A stretch of 64,000 nt of DNA. It comes from Mesostigma viride (taxonomy: Eukaryota; Streptophyta; Mesostigmatophyceae; Mesostigmatales; Mesostigmataceae). Position numbers and translations under genes: made by a program. Shown piece by piece: positions 1 to 11,658 of this stretch. Each line of letters begins with the position of its first letter. Position 1 is the stretch's first letter. The stretch lies in contig RPFO01000412.1 in the NCBI GenBank assembly GCA_009746045.1, positions 472,992-536,991 of the forward strand, read 5' to 3'. Under the pieces are notes generated by a model. That model was given only the letters and a program-made list of their open reading frames with translations, was not told the DNA's origin and did not search any database.

Positions 1-2
1 AG

Positions 3-1169
3 TGCGAGATCCGGGACTGCAACCAACAGGTTACCCACCTGTCGGACGTTCTCCACGACGACCCCGACGACACTGACCTCTGCCTCGCAGTCTGGTGGAC
101 GTGCTCCCGTCTTTCCGACAGCGCCCTTGAGAGCTTTGTCACGGCCTCTCTGGACGTGGGAGCCGACCCCACTGTTGCAGCCGCCATCAACATCACCGCC
201 AAGCAAGTCGCCAATACCTGCTTCGATCGCCTCCCTCCCCTCCTCAACGCTGCCCTCAACCCTGTCCACAACCACCTCGCCACCCACCACGCCCATTCCT
301 CACACGCCGACACCTCCATCCACTCCGCCATCACCCACATTGCAGCAGGGCTGCAGCAGCAGCAGCAGCTCCTCCACCAGCTCCAGCAACAACTTGCCGC
401 CTCCATAACTCCTGCCAAGACCACCTATGCCGCCACGCTTCAGAACCCTACGGAGCTCATCAACGAAATCAAAACAGCCGTCAAGGCCAGCACAAGGGAT
501 GCTATGCACGAACCCATTCGCTCATGCAGTATTGTGGTACGTGGCGTCCCCTCGAACGTCAACGATGCACGCCTGGGCACCTACCTCCGGGGCGACCCCT
601 TCCTGGGGAAGCTCGGCGTGGCCCAAAGCGTCGTCATCAAAACGGCACGACGGCTCGGCGGCCCCACCGCCCCTGTCTTGGTGGAATTCCACCGCAAGGA
701 GGACAAACTGCAGGTGCAGAAGGCCCGCCGGAACCTCCACGATACCCAACTGAGCATCGACGATTACTATACCCCGGAGCAGCTTGAGGCCCGGGCTGCC
801 GCTTTGAACCGGCCGGAGGTCCACGAGGCTCGGGCAGCCAAGCAGGCCAACCCGCAACTACGGTGCAGCATCTATGCCCGCCTCTTTAATGGCGTCTTCA
901 TCGTCCGCATTAACGGCCAGGACCTTCCTCCAATGACGGCGACCCCCATGGATACCGCCGTGCCAGCGCCCCAGCCCCCTGCTCGGCCCCCGCCGTCACC
1001 GCCATCGCCACCGGCATCGACGGTCACCTGCTCCCCAGCACGTGTGGGGATCCGCCGGGGCAACTTCAGCTCAGGTATGGCTGCCAGGCTTGGCCGTCCC
1101 CCTAATAAATTCGTTCGCTTTGCACCTGAGCCGGAGCCCGCGCTGCGAACCCTTCTCTCCTATCAATGA
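3..1169 (+). CDS. LINE ORF1 protein, 5' partial
   Basis: The frame is open from the window edge to a TGA at 1167-1169, so the true start is upstream and the GTG at 156 should not be taken as the start. The protein has a Gln/His-rich middle with CAG repeats (about 350-370). After it comes a region resembling the RNA-binding part of LINE ORF1 proteins (SIVVRGVPSNVND near 530-570), and the C terminus is Pro-rich. ORF1 proteins of LINEs bind the element RNA; the role here is inferred from position before ORF2, not from a clear domain match. An ATGA overlap at 1166 opens another frame that may be the N-terminal part of ORF2. Confidence 0.6.
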   Translation, partial: CEIRDCNQQVTHLSDVLHDDPDDTDLCLAVWWTCSRLSDSALESFVTASLDVGADPTVAAAINITAKQVANTCFDRLPPLLNAALNPVHNHLATHHAHSSHADTSIHSAITHIAAGLQQQQQLLHQLQQQLAASITPAKTTYAATLQNPTELINEIKTAVKASTRDAMHEPIRSCSIVVRGVPSNVNDARLGTYLRGDPFLGKLGVAQSVVIKTARRLGGPTAPVLVEFHRKEDKLQVQKARRNLHDTQLSIDDYYTPEQLEARAAALNRPEVHEARAAKQANPQLRCSIYARLFNGVFIVRINGQDLPPMTATPMDTAVPAPQPPARPPPSPPSPPASTVTCSPARVGIRRGNFSSGMAARLGRPPNKFVRFAPEPEPALRTLLSYQ

Positions 1170-3365
1170 CGACGCTCGCGGCCCCGCGGCTCCGCGGCTT
1201 TAGCAGTGGGATCTGCCTAACTCCCCTTCCCGCCCCTTTGCCTTCGCAGCCCTCGGGCTGTCGGAGAGAGAGCACCGGGTCGGCAGTGAGCCAGGTTCGC
1301 CCCGCCTCGCGCGGCCGCCTCCGAAACCTCCTCAGACTGCACGCATTTCTTATGCGTGCAGACGCAGACTCATTCTACCTGGCCACCCGAGCCAACCGTC
1401 GGCGTCGCCTCGACGCGTTGGCAGGAAGAATCGAAACGGTGATTGAAAGCATAAGTCCCCAACCCGCCCCCCTACCCCACCACCTCCACCCCCACCCCCA
1501 TCACCACCCTGCTCCATCTCCGCCCCCACCCCCGCCTGCACCCCCCTTTTCGGTCAACGCGCGCCCTTGGTCATCGCCACCTTCAACGCCCGCACGCTCC
1601 AGCCCGACGCTGACCGCTGTCACTGCCTGCGCAGTGACGACTGTCAGTGCCATCGAGTCTCCAATCTTATTGGTTTCTGCATCGACAATAATATCGCCAT
1701 CCTGGGAATCCAAGAACACAGGCGCACTGCATCGGCCCGCGGATCAACTGCCCTTGTTGCTGACGACATCGACGGCTGGCGGTTCTACTACGGAGGCGGC
1801 GACGGCACCGGGAACGGGGGCGTCGGTCTCCTCTGCTCCCCGCTCGCCGTACGCCACATGGGCGAACCCCAGCTGGTCAACGCTCGGCTCCTCGTGGCCA
1901 CTTTTCATTCGATGGAGGGCCACTCGACCTACGCCCTGACGGTGGGCGTTGGTTACGCACCCCACTCCGGCCACCCAGAACAAGACCGCAAGGACTTCTT
2001 TGCAGCGCTGGAGAACCTGGCGAACGGCATCCCTGGTCGCAACTACCTCGCTCTGCTGCTGGACGCCAACGCCACGCTACCACCGGGTACTGGCGGATGT
2101 CAGCACGCCCCCAACGGTACGGTCTCCAATGCCAACACTGAACTTTTTGCTGATTTGCTTACGACATGCGATTTGGTCACTGCCAACACTCGCTTTCCAC
2201 ATAGTCCAGATGCTTTGGTCACACACACCTCGCCAACTGGCACTGAACGCTGCATTGACTATGTTGTAATGCGCAAGCGTCATCAAGGATCTGTACTAGC
2301 TGCTCGCTCGCATGTGATCCCCCTGGTGCGCTCCGATCATCGCATCGTCACCGCCCGCATCCGCCTGCGATTCCCCTCGCCCTTTCGTAAGCACGTGGCA
2401 CCCCCTGATTTGCGCACACTTCAGTTGCTCGAGAAATCTGACGACGCTCTGGAGGACTTCCCTGAAAAACGCGCCCACAAGCGCGCCGCAGAGGCGTTCG
2501 TCGACGCGCTGGACATCCCGGCCAGCCACGCCCAGCTGTTCGCTGCCGGCCCGGCATCGGCCCTTCGGCACCTCGCTGACAAGCTGCCCGCGGCCGGGGC
2601 CCTACTGCCCCCCCGCCGCCCGCCCCGCTTCACCAGCCTGCACCGGCTCCCCGCCGTCATCCAGGCCCGGCAAGCCCTGCGCGACAACAGCGACCCCGCC
2701 CGCTACGCCCGCCTCAAAGCCGATTACCACTCGGCCATCCGGCAGGCGACCAAGGAGCAGGAGGACCTTCATGTCCGCGAGTACTTCGCCCACCTCAAGG
2801 ACCAGCACGGCAAGTACGCCTGGACCCGCCTGCGTCACGCCCAACGGCCCGCCGGCGGCGCGCAGCCGGCGCCGCGGAGGCTCTCTGGCTCACCGCAGCA
2901 GCAGCTCGACCAGTGGTATTCCTCCCAGTCCCGGCTGCTCGGCGCCCCCCCGCCGCCTCCGCCGCTTGGCCCTCTGGCGGCCGCACGCCTGGCAGTAGCA
3001 CCGGCGGACGTCCCTGCGCCGCCCACGCCGCCCGCCGCTGAGCAGGACTACACGTACCCAGCCCTGACGGAACCCCTGGCCGACCCCAACGAGCTCCCGC
3101 CGTTCACCGAGCTCGAGCTGAGCACCGCCGCCAAGCAACTCCGCTTTTTTGCCGCCGTTGGACCTGACCAGCTCCCAGCCCCGGTGATTAAGTTGACGGC
3201 GCTCACGGGGTTCCTGCTTGACGTCTGCAACCGGATCCTGCTTGCCGACGCGCCGCCGATTCCTGAGTGGCAGCACAGCTACCGTATTATGCTGTACAAA
3301 AACAAAGGTTCCCCTGACGACCCCGCCAACTACAGAGGAGTCTGCATCCAGAGCGCCGCACTTAA

Positions 3366-5257
3366 GGGGAGGGTCCCATAGAAATATATCAAAACTTACC
3401 CCCCCTAATAACTACAGAAATGCAACTGACAACCACTGAATGATGTTTGGGGACCATAAACATGATGTTTGGGCATGCATACCACCACTTGTTGGGGGTA
3501 CTACCCCCAGCCATACACCGGCTATGAGCTAAAAATAGAAAAAAACGCTGTCCGGGGCACATCTTGCCCAGAACAGTGGGAGAACCAGTTGCATGAAAAA
3601 AGCACAACCCATATAAAAATGTCATGGGACATCGTTTCTACCTAGTTGGATCAACAAAATCAGCACATCCCTTTGAGTTATTAATTTTTGGGCCAAAAAA
3701 ACGCTTTTTTAGGCGGGGCGTCCCCATACACACTCATAACACATCAATTAGGCCTGAAAAGCACAAGTCAAATTCTGTCATGACCATAGAAGGCACTGTC
3801 AAAGTTTGGTGGCATTCTGAGCTCAGCTGTAGCAGTTATTAATTTTGGCAGTTGGCCACCTGTGCAGACGCTAAGGAAGGCATTAGTGAGTATTAAGGCA
3901 CACTAACACTTCCTATGCCATCCAAAAGGCTCCTGACCATGCCCAATTCGACCACAATGTACAAGGAGGTGGCTGGGCACGTCATGTGCCCTTGCCTTAC
4001 CTCGACACGGGCAACCTGTTGCGTGTGTGCACAACAATGAGGCAGGTAGCTCAACATGCCTAGCCAACACTTCTAAAGCATATTCCAGGTTTATGGTGTG
4101 GGCATCATCCCAAAACCAAGCTCAAACACACCCTAGAAAGCCATATCCACTAATTGCCCAACAAGGGTAACAACAGACAGTCCACAGAGAAAGCAGAATT
4201 ATCATACATGCTGCTTGCCAAGGCTTCTTACCATGGTTACCTTGCCTTGCTAGCATATGAATTAGGGCTCTCCCATTTTAGTGGGAGAAAGGCCAACAAG
4301 ACAACGATAACCCCTACCTACGTGCAGTTCCACCCATGCAGTATGCCCCTCAGAAAAACCACTGCCACCTTTCTTTCCAGCGCAATTGTTTGCCAAGAAA
4401 CAAACTCAAGCTTGTGAGCCTCTAACCACAATGAAGCCTCTGCTAAGAAAGGCCGCGTCAATATTCACACAAAACTGAGTGCTGTTAGCAATCTCCTTCC
4501 AAGAAACCACTCAGCAAATCCCTGACAACTTGACGATATGCCACGGTCACGCTTTGATACATCCCAGCCATGCAACGTACATAAAAACCACTGAAAGGTG
4601 CCAGGAATCTGGCGATGCGCAGCACGGAATGGCATTCTACCTGGCGCTAACTGCACGGAAAGAAGCCGAAAACTTGCGTTGATAACCCATAAAGGAAGCG
4701 AAACATTCATAGGGTCACGTTGATCACACGATCGTACCATTACCGGAATTGTCCTTCGCCCAGCGGCGCAAGAAAGAACAACCTTCCATGGAATAATAAG
4801 ACGCGCATCCCGCGAGCCTGGAGAGTGTCTTACCGATCATGACGGAAATCTTGCCGAAACCCAGCAAATTTTTTAAAGCTTTACCAATAACGATTTAAAC
4901 GCATCCTTGACGCTAGGTAAAGCCCATAAAACCTGACAATCACCGCCGCCAGCGTGCATTCTAATTTATTCCTCTCGACGAAAACATCAGATTGGACCCC
5001 GTGGCGATGGTCATCAATAAAATCATCGACACTGCAAAAAACGCGAACTCCGCTACGAAGTAGTATCATTTACTCATCGTCTTTAAGATTCGCTCAGTTT
5101 CTCTGCATTCCGCGAGCTATCTTTTTCTACTCTGCCTGAAAGCACGTCGCCATGGCCAGCTCCGGTAGGGGTGCGCGCCCCGTGCACCACTTTTTCACGG
5201 TACGGACGGGTACCGCGAATTTTTCGGCGCCAAAATATTCGCGCCGGGACCGTCCCC
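3366..5257. mobile_element. TTAA-flanked non-autonomous element 1 (piggyBac-like)
   Basis: The target duplication is TTAA (3362-3365 and 5258-5261). The ends are inverted repeats GGGGAGGGTCCC and GGGGACGGTCCC (11 of 12 match). TTAA duplications with short G/C-run termini are the mark of the piggyBac superfamily. The 1.9 kb interior has only short ORFs with no recognisable transposase, so it would need a transposase supplied in trans. It sits inside the RT region of the LINE ORF2. Confidence 0.7.
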
Positions 5258-5278
5258 TTAAAAGTTGTTCATGCGCAT

Positions 5279-5739
5279 TGTTAGGAGTGAGAAAACAATG
5301 TTTGCCACAAAGTTTTACTTTATTTCACTCAGATAAAAATAAGTCTCAGTCGGCAGCTGGCCGGCTGCTAGTTCCACCACAGGAGTGTGTGAGGTGTGAG
5401 GTACTGAGAGGGCAAACAAGGTGCGTAGCTTCGCCTTTTTAACAATTCCAGGCTCAGCTACTGGGTAGCAGTTATGATCAACCTATGATGATCCAACCTA
5501 TTATGATCTACCTACAACGTGGCCACACCAAACCGGTTCTTTTCTGACTGTGTGGCAGTTACAATCATAACGTGATCTCAAGCCAACCATTCACAACCAA
5601 AGTTCAAGGTCAGTCACAGAATGACTGGGTCACTTATGGAACAGAACTTAAACATGCGGCACATGCCCGTTCATGTAGTCCAGAGCTAGCACTAAACTAT
5701 AAGTACTAGTTTCAGGCAGGTGTGTCGATACTTCTGACA
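5279..5739 (-). repeat. copia 3' LTR
   Basis: This 461 bp LTR starts TGTTAGGAGTGAG and ends CTTCTGACA. It differs from the other LTR mainly by a 29 bp extra block near 5485-5515, made of repeated ATGATC-CAACCTA motifs, and by one T/A difference in a T run. Confidence 0.95.
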
Positions 5740-5880
5740 CCCCCCTTACTCGGCACACAGGCCGGAAAACAAACTCAAGCAAGCCAGAACAAATGTTCAC
5801 TAAAAGAACTGTAGTATGGGACCAGTGTCACAGGCTAGCAAGTGTGTCCTTATGTTGTCTCATCACTAATTGCCAGTAAC

Positions 5881-8800
5881 TCAAATACCCAACAACTTGT
5901 GTCTGAGCTCCACAAAACGTGGCTCAGGTAGTGCCTTGGTGAGCATGTCGGCGATCATCGCTGCCCCAGGAAGGTGAGACACCTGAACGGTGCCATCCGC
6001 GACCTTCGCGCGAATGTAGTGGTACTTGACGTCGATGTGCTTGGTACGCCGAGGGTGAACAGGGTCTCGTGACAGAGCCACAGCACCAGTGTTGTCGCAA
6101 AACACCTGAATTGGCCCTGAGGCCGGGTCACCCAACTCCTTGGTGATGGTGAGAAGGGGACCACCTGCTGCGTGACACCGCACAGGGCCATGTACTCGGC
6201 CTCACAGGTGGACAGGGCTGGAGTGGGCTGCTTGCGACTGGTCCACTCCACCGCAGCACCGCGGTACATGACCACGTTGCCAGTGATTGACTTGCGGTCC
6301 ACAGGATCGTTTGCCCAGTCGGCATCCGAGTAGGCCACCAGCCCCCCCTGCCCCGAGTAGGACAGACCCAGGTCCTTGGTGTGTACCGCGTACTGAAGCA
6401 CCCGGCGTGCCAGCCCAAGGTCGCTTACAGTAGGGTTTTTCATATTCTGAGTCAGCAGGTTGACTGCGAATGCCAGGTCAGGCCGAGTGCATCCCATCGC
6501 ATACAGGAGTGCCCCGGTGATCGCTTGGTAGACGCGAGTGTCGTCCGCGTTGAGAAGCCCCCCCTCACCACGGGGGGTGTTGGGGACGACGGGCGTCTTC
6601 ACCGCCCGTGGGGAGACCCCAAAGCGCTCAGCGAGGGCCTCCAGATACGGGCCTTGGTGCAGAAAAACTGTGCGCGCCGGCGGGTCGAGGACCAGGGAGA
6701 CCCCCAGAAAGAGGGAGGGGGCATCCGTCTCGGTGATCTGGAAGCGCTGGGACACCCGTTGGGTCCACTGCGATAGCCACTCCGCCGAGGAGTGGGAGAC
6801 CAGGAGATCGTCGACATGGACGAAGGCAAAACCACCAACATACAGGAACAGACACGTGTCCGTGGTGCTCTGGACAGCGCCAGTCTCATGGATGAGGTAG
6901 TCCCGGAGCGTGTGGTGCCAGTTCCGGGGCGCCTGTTTGAGCCCATAGAGGCTCCGCCGGAGGCGCCAGAGGTACGTTTGGCCAGTGGGGTCGCGCTCCT
7001 CAAAGCCCTTGGGGGGAAGGACATACACGTCCTCCTCCAACTCAGCATAGAGGAACGCGGTGCGGACATCCAGCTGCCGGATGGGGTGGCCAGCAGTGCC
7101 AGCACGAGCCAAGCCCAGGCGCACGGTGGCAGCACGGACGGTGGGAGCAAAAGTCTCACCGAAATCAATGCCCTCGCGCTGTGCAAACCCCTTGCACACA
7201 AACCGGGCCTTGCACCGCCCATCAGCTTTCTGGGCGAAGACCCACTTGGTGGGTAGGAGCTTGGCACCGCGCGGAAGATCACGCATATGCAGAAGCTCGT
7301 AAACCTGGTGCTCCTGGAGGCTGGCCAGCTCACTCTCCATGGCCGTGCGCCATTCCGGCAAGGCAAGGGCGGCAGCGGGAGAGGAGGGCACGGACGCAGG
7401 CTGGCTATGAAAAGCAGCAGCGAAGCACAGGTCAGCGACAAGTGAGTGATGCGCGTGGATCCGTGCAGCCTTGGTGACAGGTTGATCCGGCCAGGAAGAA
7501 AGTGCGTCATCCAATACATCATCGCCCCCGAAACCAGGGGGAGCGGGGGTGTTACTGCCATGAGAAAGGTCGCCACACAAGGCAGCACCACGGGAACCCC
7601 ACACGGGGAGGAGACCTGCAGAGGCACCAGGGGACGCCGGAGGAGAATAGCCGGTGCTGTCAGCCGTGCTCTCCAGGTCAACCGAGGTACTCAAATGCGG
7701 CGGAGGCATCCCCGCCCCGGCGTGTTCATATGACGCCGCAGAACGCGAGTGGCCAGAGGCCTGTCCGCGCAACAGAGGGGCATGCTGTCGAGCATCTGAC
7801 ACGGTGAGGTAAGATGTCGGCGCCGAGGCAGGAGCCGGAGCCGTCGGAGCAGGCCGTTCCGCACAAGTGCCTGGATGGCCGCAGCGGCGGCCGGGGGGAG
7901 AACGAAACGCTCAGGAGTCCCCCCGATGCTGACATAGCTGTCCTCACGGCCTGCGGGCAAGGCAGTGGAGGGCGTTGCCGGCCCCCCAGAGTCCTCGGCA
8001 GAGGCAGAGGGTAACTGCAAAGGGGCAGGAGTCAGCATGTCGGCGGGAAAGAGGTCGGCCTCCGCAAAGGGGGCCGCCGGGAGCCACTGCGCAGCCTGCG
8101 GGGCCCGGTTGCGCCACGTCTCGTCGAACTGCACGTGCTTGCGCTCGATGACACGCCCGCCGCCCGTCGCCTTGTCGGGCACCCATACGAGGTAGGCCGG
8201 GGAGTCAAGCTTGTATCCCACGAAGAGGCCATCCTCAGCGCGAGAATCAAACTTCTCACGGGCTGCCCCCTCAACCAAGACGTGGGAGGGGCAGCCAAAC
8301 ACACGCATGCCGGATAAATCCGCAGGGCGCCCATACATGAGGAAGTAGGGCGTTGCGTGCTCCGGGTTGCTGCGGCAGGGCAGCCTGTTGATGATGTAGA
8401 TGGCGCATGCAAAGGCTAGAGCCCAGAACTCCTTGCCGAGGCCAGCATGCGCCAGCATGCTCCTGGTCATGCTAACTGCGACGCCCCAGAATCGCTCCGC
8501 CACGCCGTTCTGCTCCGGCGTATAGGGGGACGAGAACTCTTGCCGCACGCCATACTCGGCGCAGACGGCGCGCCAGTCCTGGCCAGTGAAAACCGCGTCT
8601 TGGTCGGAGCGAAGCTCCACAGGCGCCGTGGCCGCGGACGCCCGGAACGGCTTGATCTCCGTGGCCAGGAAGTGACGCAGGCTCCCAACGGCAGCGTCCT
8701 TCGTCTTCAAGAAGTAAACCCAGTGAAAACGAGTGGCTTCATCCGTGATGCCCAGGACATACCGCCAGTCCCCCAACACGGCAGGGGTCCGCATGGGACC

Positions 8801-9916
8801 TAGCAGGTCGCAGTGCAGGCGATGGCGAGGGGTCGCGCAGCGTGGCGTCGTGCTGGGGGGAAAGCTGCTCCGCCGCAAGTGACCGGCAGGGCAGGAAGGA
8901 CACGTGGGAGCCTTGGGACCGTGGGTCACCATGTTTGAGGCGGGGTCGGCGGCTAGCCGAGCAATACGATCCGCGCCAGCGTGTCCGAGGCGCAGGTGCC
9001 ACTGCATCAGGTCCACGGGGGCGGCTGATGTGGCGAGGGCATGGGGCGCCACCCCGCGGAGCAAGTAAATGCCGTCACACTCCACGAGGGGGAACGTGCG
9101 GGTCCCCAAAGTGAGGCGCAGGTGCTTAAAGTCCACATCATGGCCGGCTTTAAAGAGCTGGCTCACCGAGAGTAGGCGGGCCTGAAGGCCTGGGACATAC
9201 AAAGCTGGGCCGAGGTGCACGTCCGGGGTGCCGAGCCGGAGAAGCAGAGGGCCCCTGCCGCCCGCATGCAGATTGCCGCCCGAGCCGGTGATGCGCAGCC
9301 GGAAGGCGGGATCAAATCCATCGCCAAAGTCCGCCCGGTGAGGCGTCATGTGGTACGTGGCACCCGTGTCAACCACCCACTCCGGGGCACACCTAGCCGA
9401 GGCCGTTGCGGCCGTGTGAAGCACAGAAGGAGCGGTGGTTGAGGAACCAGCCGTCGAGTCCGAGGAGGTGCTGGGGCGGGGTGCCGAGAGACGACTGCCC
9501 GAGCGGGACGGGGAAGGCGCAAGGCCGTGCACTGGACGAAGCGAGGCCTGCCCGTGAGGCTGCACACCGTCGCGCAGGGAAGCACCTAAAGGGTTGGCGC
9601 GCAGGGAAGCACACAAAGGGCCTCGACCCACGTGGAACGCGTACGTCGTCTCCAAGGGAGGCAGGCCTGCGTCGGTGTGATGGGCGTGCCCGGCGCCGTC
9701 ACCGCGGAGGTGAGCAGGGCGCTGGGCGGGATGGGCAGTCCAGCAGGTGGCGGCGTCATGTCCAGGCTTGGCGCAGACGGAGCAGGGCGGCCCGCGACCA
9801 CGCCCGACCCCTGCGCCACCACCGCGACCACCACCGCGCCCGCCGCGCCCCCCGCTGCTACCGCCATGGCCGTGGCCGTTGCCGTGGCCATTGCCGTGGG
9901 CGCGGCCGTTGCCGTG

Positions 9917-9980
<64 letters not shown>

Positions 9981-10728
9981 CTTCCGGTGCCGTTGCTGTT
10001 GCCGTTGCCGTTGCCGCGGGCACCGCCATTCCGTGGGCCACGCCCCCGGCCAGGGGTATGGTACGCGTGGTTGGAGGCAGAGCCAGAATCTGCAGGGGAC
10101 GGGAGGCCACCCGTCAGCAGATCTTCAACTTCCATCAGGCGCTGCCGCAGGACCGGAACAGTCTCGACCTCGTCAAGACGGAGGGAGATTAGCGCGGGCC
10201 GGTACTCGGCGCGCAGACCGCTGAGGACGCTGGCAATGAAGGCAGCGACTGGGAACGTAATGCCTGCAGCCTGTAGCTTGGCGTACAGCAGTTCCGAGCG
10301 GTTCACATACGGCTCCACAGTCTCGCGAGCAGTTTGACGAAGTTGGGCCATTTGTTTCCACAAGTCCAGACGCATGGACTTGGTGAGCTTGCCATGCTCA
10401 TAGACCTGGATGAGCTTGGTGATGGCCAGACTGCCCAGGCGACGATCCAGGGGGAGCGTCTGCATCAAGGCACGCGCAGGCCCATCGACGACGGCCAACA
10501 AGGCAACGTAAAGGAGCCGATCCAGTTGCACGTTCTGGACAACACCTGCCAGCACTCCAAGGAGGCCAGCATAAAGGGAAACAAGGCCCAAAAATGGTCC
10601 TTAAAAGGGATCCACAGCGTCCAATCTGAGCCGGTAAAAACCTTGACCCCACGAACATCCTTCAAAAGCTCCTTGCAAGCCACAAAGGAGGCTCGGGCGG
10701 GGCCCCCCCCCGCCGTACCGCGGCTCAA
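5881..10728 (-). pseudogene. copia gag-pol polyprotein with frameshifts
   Basis: From the N terminus: a gag region starting near 10728 (a frame change near 10610); a long Gly-Asn repeat; a CCHC knuckle (CSVCAKPGHDAATC); the aspartic protease motif VVDTGAT; an integrase with an HHCC region and D, D, E residues (ITDEATR, RSDQDAVF, PEQNGVAERFWG); RT with LDVRTAFL and FVHVDDLLV; and RNase H with SDADWAND and CDNTGAVAL. The frame changes again near 7750 and 6180. All catalytic motifs are visible, but three frame breaks make the copy inactive as written unless they are sequencing indels. Confidence 0.85.
9861..10015 (-). repeat. CCGTTG hexanucleotide run coding (Gly-Asn)n in copia gag
   Basis: A short tandem repeat of CCGTTG (plus strand) encodes alternating Gly-Asn, with some Gly-His, just before the CCHC knuckle. 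It keeps the gag frame open, so expansion occurs by whole codons pairs. Confidence 0.8.
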
Positions 10729-11214
10729 ACCACCACCGTCAACCGCCGATTCTCACCATCGGGAGCACCGAGGGCGGCGTCCTCGTCACCACCTGGCGGG
10801 GCAAAGCCAGGGCAGCCAGCCCAGCTGCTGCGTCAAAAAATACTTCGCCTGGGAGACCCGAATCGGTAAGAGTTACGGAGTTGCAGTCAAAGCGGCCAGA
10901 CCGGCAGAGTCGTCGGCATCAAAATCGTTACTGCCAGCAGCGCGACCGCGGAAGCGACCTGGCTACGAGTGCCGGAAGCCATTCCAGCAAAAAACAGCAG
11001 AAAACTCCGAAAAAAAGGTAACGTTGACCAAGAGATTCCGGCCAGGAATCGAACCAAGCACCTTTTGTATTACGCGCCAGACGGGAATCAAACCTCCGCC
11101 TACGCTGTCGTCATGCAAATCTTGCCGAAATACACAAATCTAAAGTCAACCGCGAGCAGAGCCTCGGAAACGACTTTTACCAGCGGTAAGCAGGTCGAAA
11201 GGCGTGCGAACCGC

Positions 11215-11226
11215 ACTCCGATGCCA
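11215..11226 (-). other. copia primer-binding site
   Basis: Directly inside the 5' LTR the minus strand reads TGGCATCGGAGT. It begins with the TGG that pairs with tRNA CCA and is close to the initiator-Met-type site TGGTATCAGAGC common in copia elements. The tRNA identity is an inference. Confidence 0.55.
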
Positions 11227-11658
11227 TGTTAGGAGTGAGAAAACAATGTTTGCCACAAAGTTTTACTTTATTTCACTCAGATAAAAATAAGTCTCAGTCG
11301 GCAGCTGGCCGGCTGCTAGTTCCACCACAGGAGTGTGTGAGGTGTGAGGTACTGAGAGGGCAAACAAGGTGCGTAGCTTCGCCTTTTAAACAATTCCAGG
11401 CTCAGCTACTGGGTAGCAGTTATGATCTACCTACAACGTGGCCACACCAAACCGGTTCTTTTCTGACTGTGTGGCAGTTACAATCATAACGTGATCTCAA
11501 GCCAACCATTCACAACCAAAGTTCAAGGTCAGTCACAGAATGACTGGGTCACTTATGGAACAGAACTTAAACATGCGGCACATGCCCGTTCATGTAGTCC
11601 AGAGCTAGCACTAAACTATAAGTACTAGTTTCAGGCAGGTGTGTCGATACTTCTGACA
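11227..11658 (-). repeat. copia 5' LTR
   Basis: This is the 432 bp LTR upstream of gag on the minus strand. It is nearly identical to the 3' LTR apart from the 29 bp block, so the insertion is fairly young. Confidence 0.95.

Larger units (their letters stand above)
5279..11658 (-). mobile_element. Ty1/copia LTR retrotransposon
   Basis: Two LTRs beginning TG and ending CA flank a gag-pol region on the minus strand. A 5 bp target duplication CGCAT is present at 5274-5278 and 11659-11663. The domain order is gag, CCHC knuckle, protease, integrase, RT, RNase H, which is diagnostic of copia because integrase precedes RT. A polypurine tract (AAGGGGGG, minus strand) touches the 3' LTR at 5740. It was inserted into the LINE only 17 bp from the end of the TTAA element. 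Confidence 0.95.

Noticed and set aside
9406-10337. Plus-strand ORFs over the copia gag, with Ala-Val or Pro-Leu repeats
   Set aside because: They are antisense shadows of the (Gly-Asn)n hexanucleotide run.
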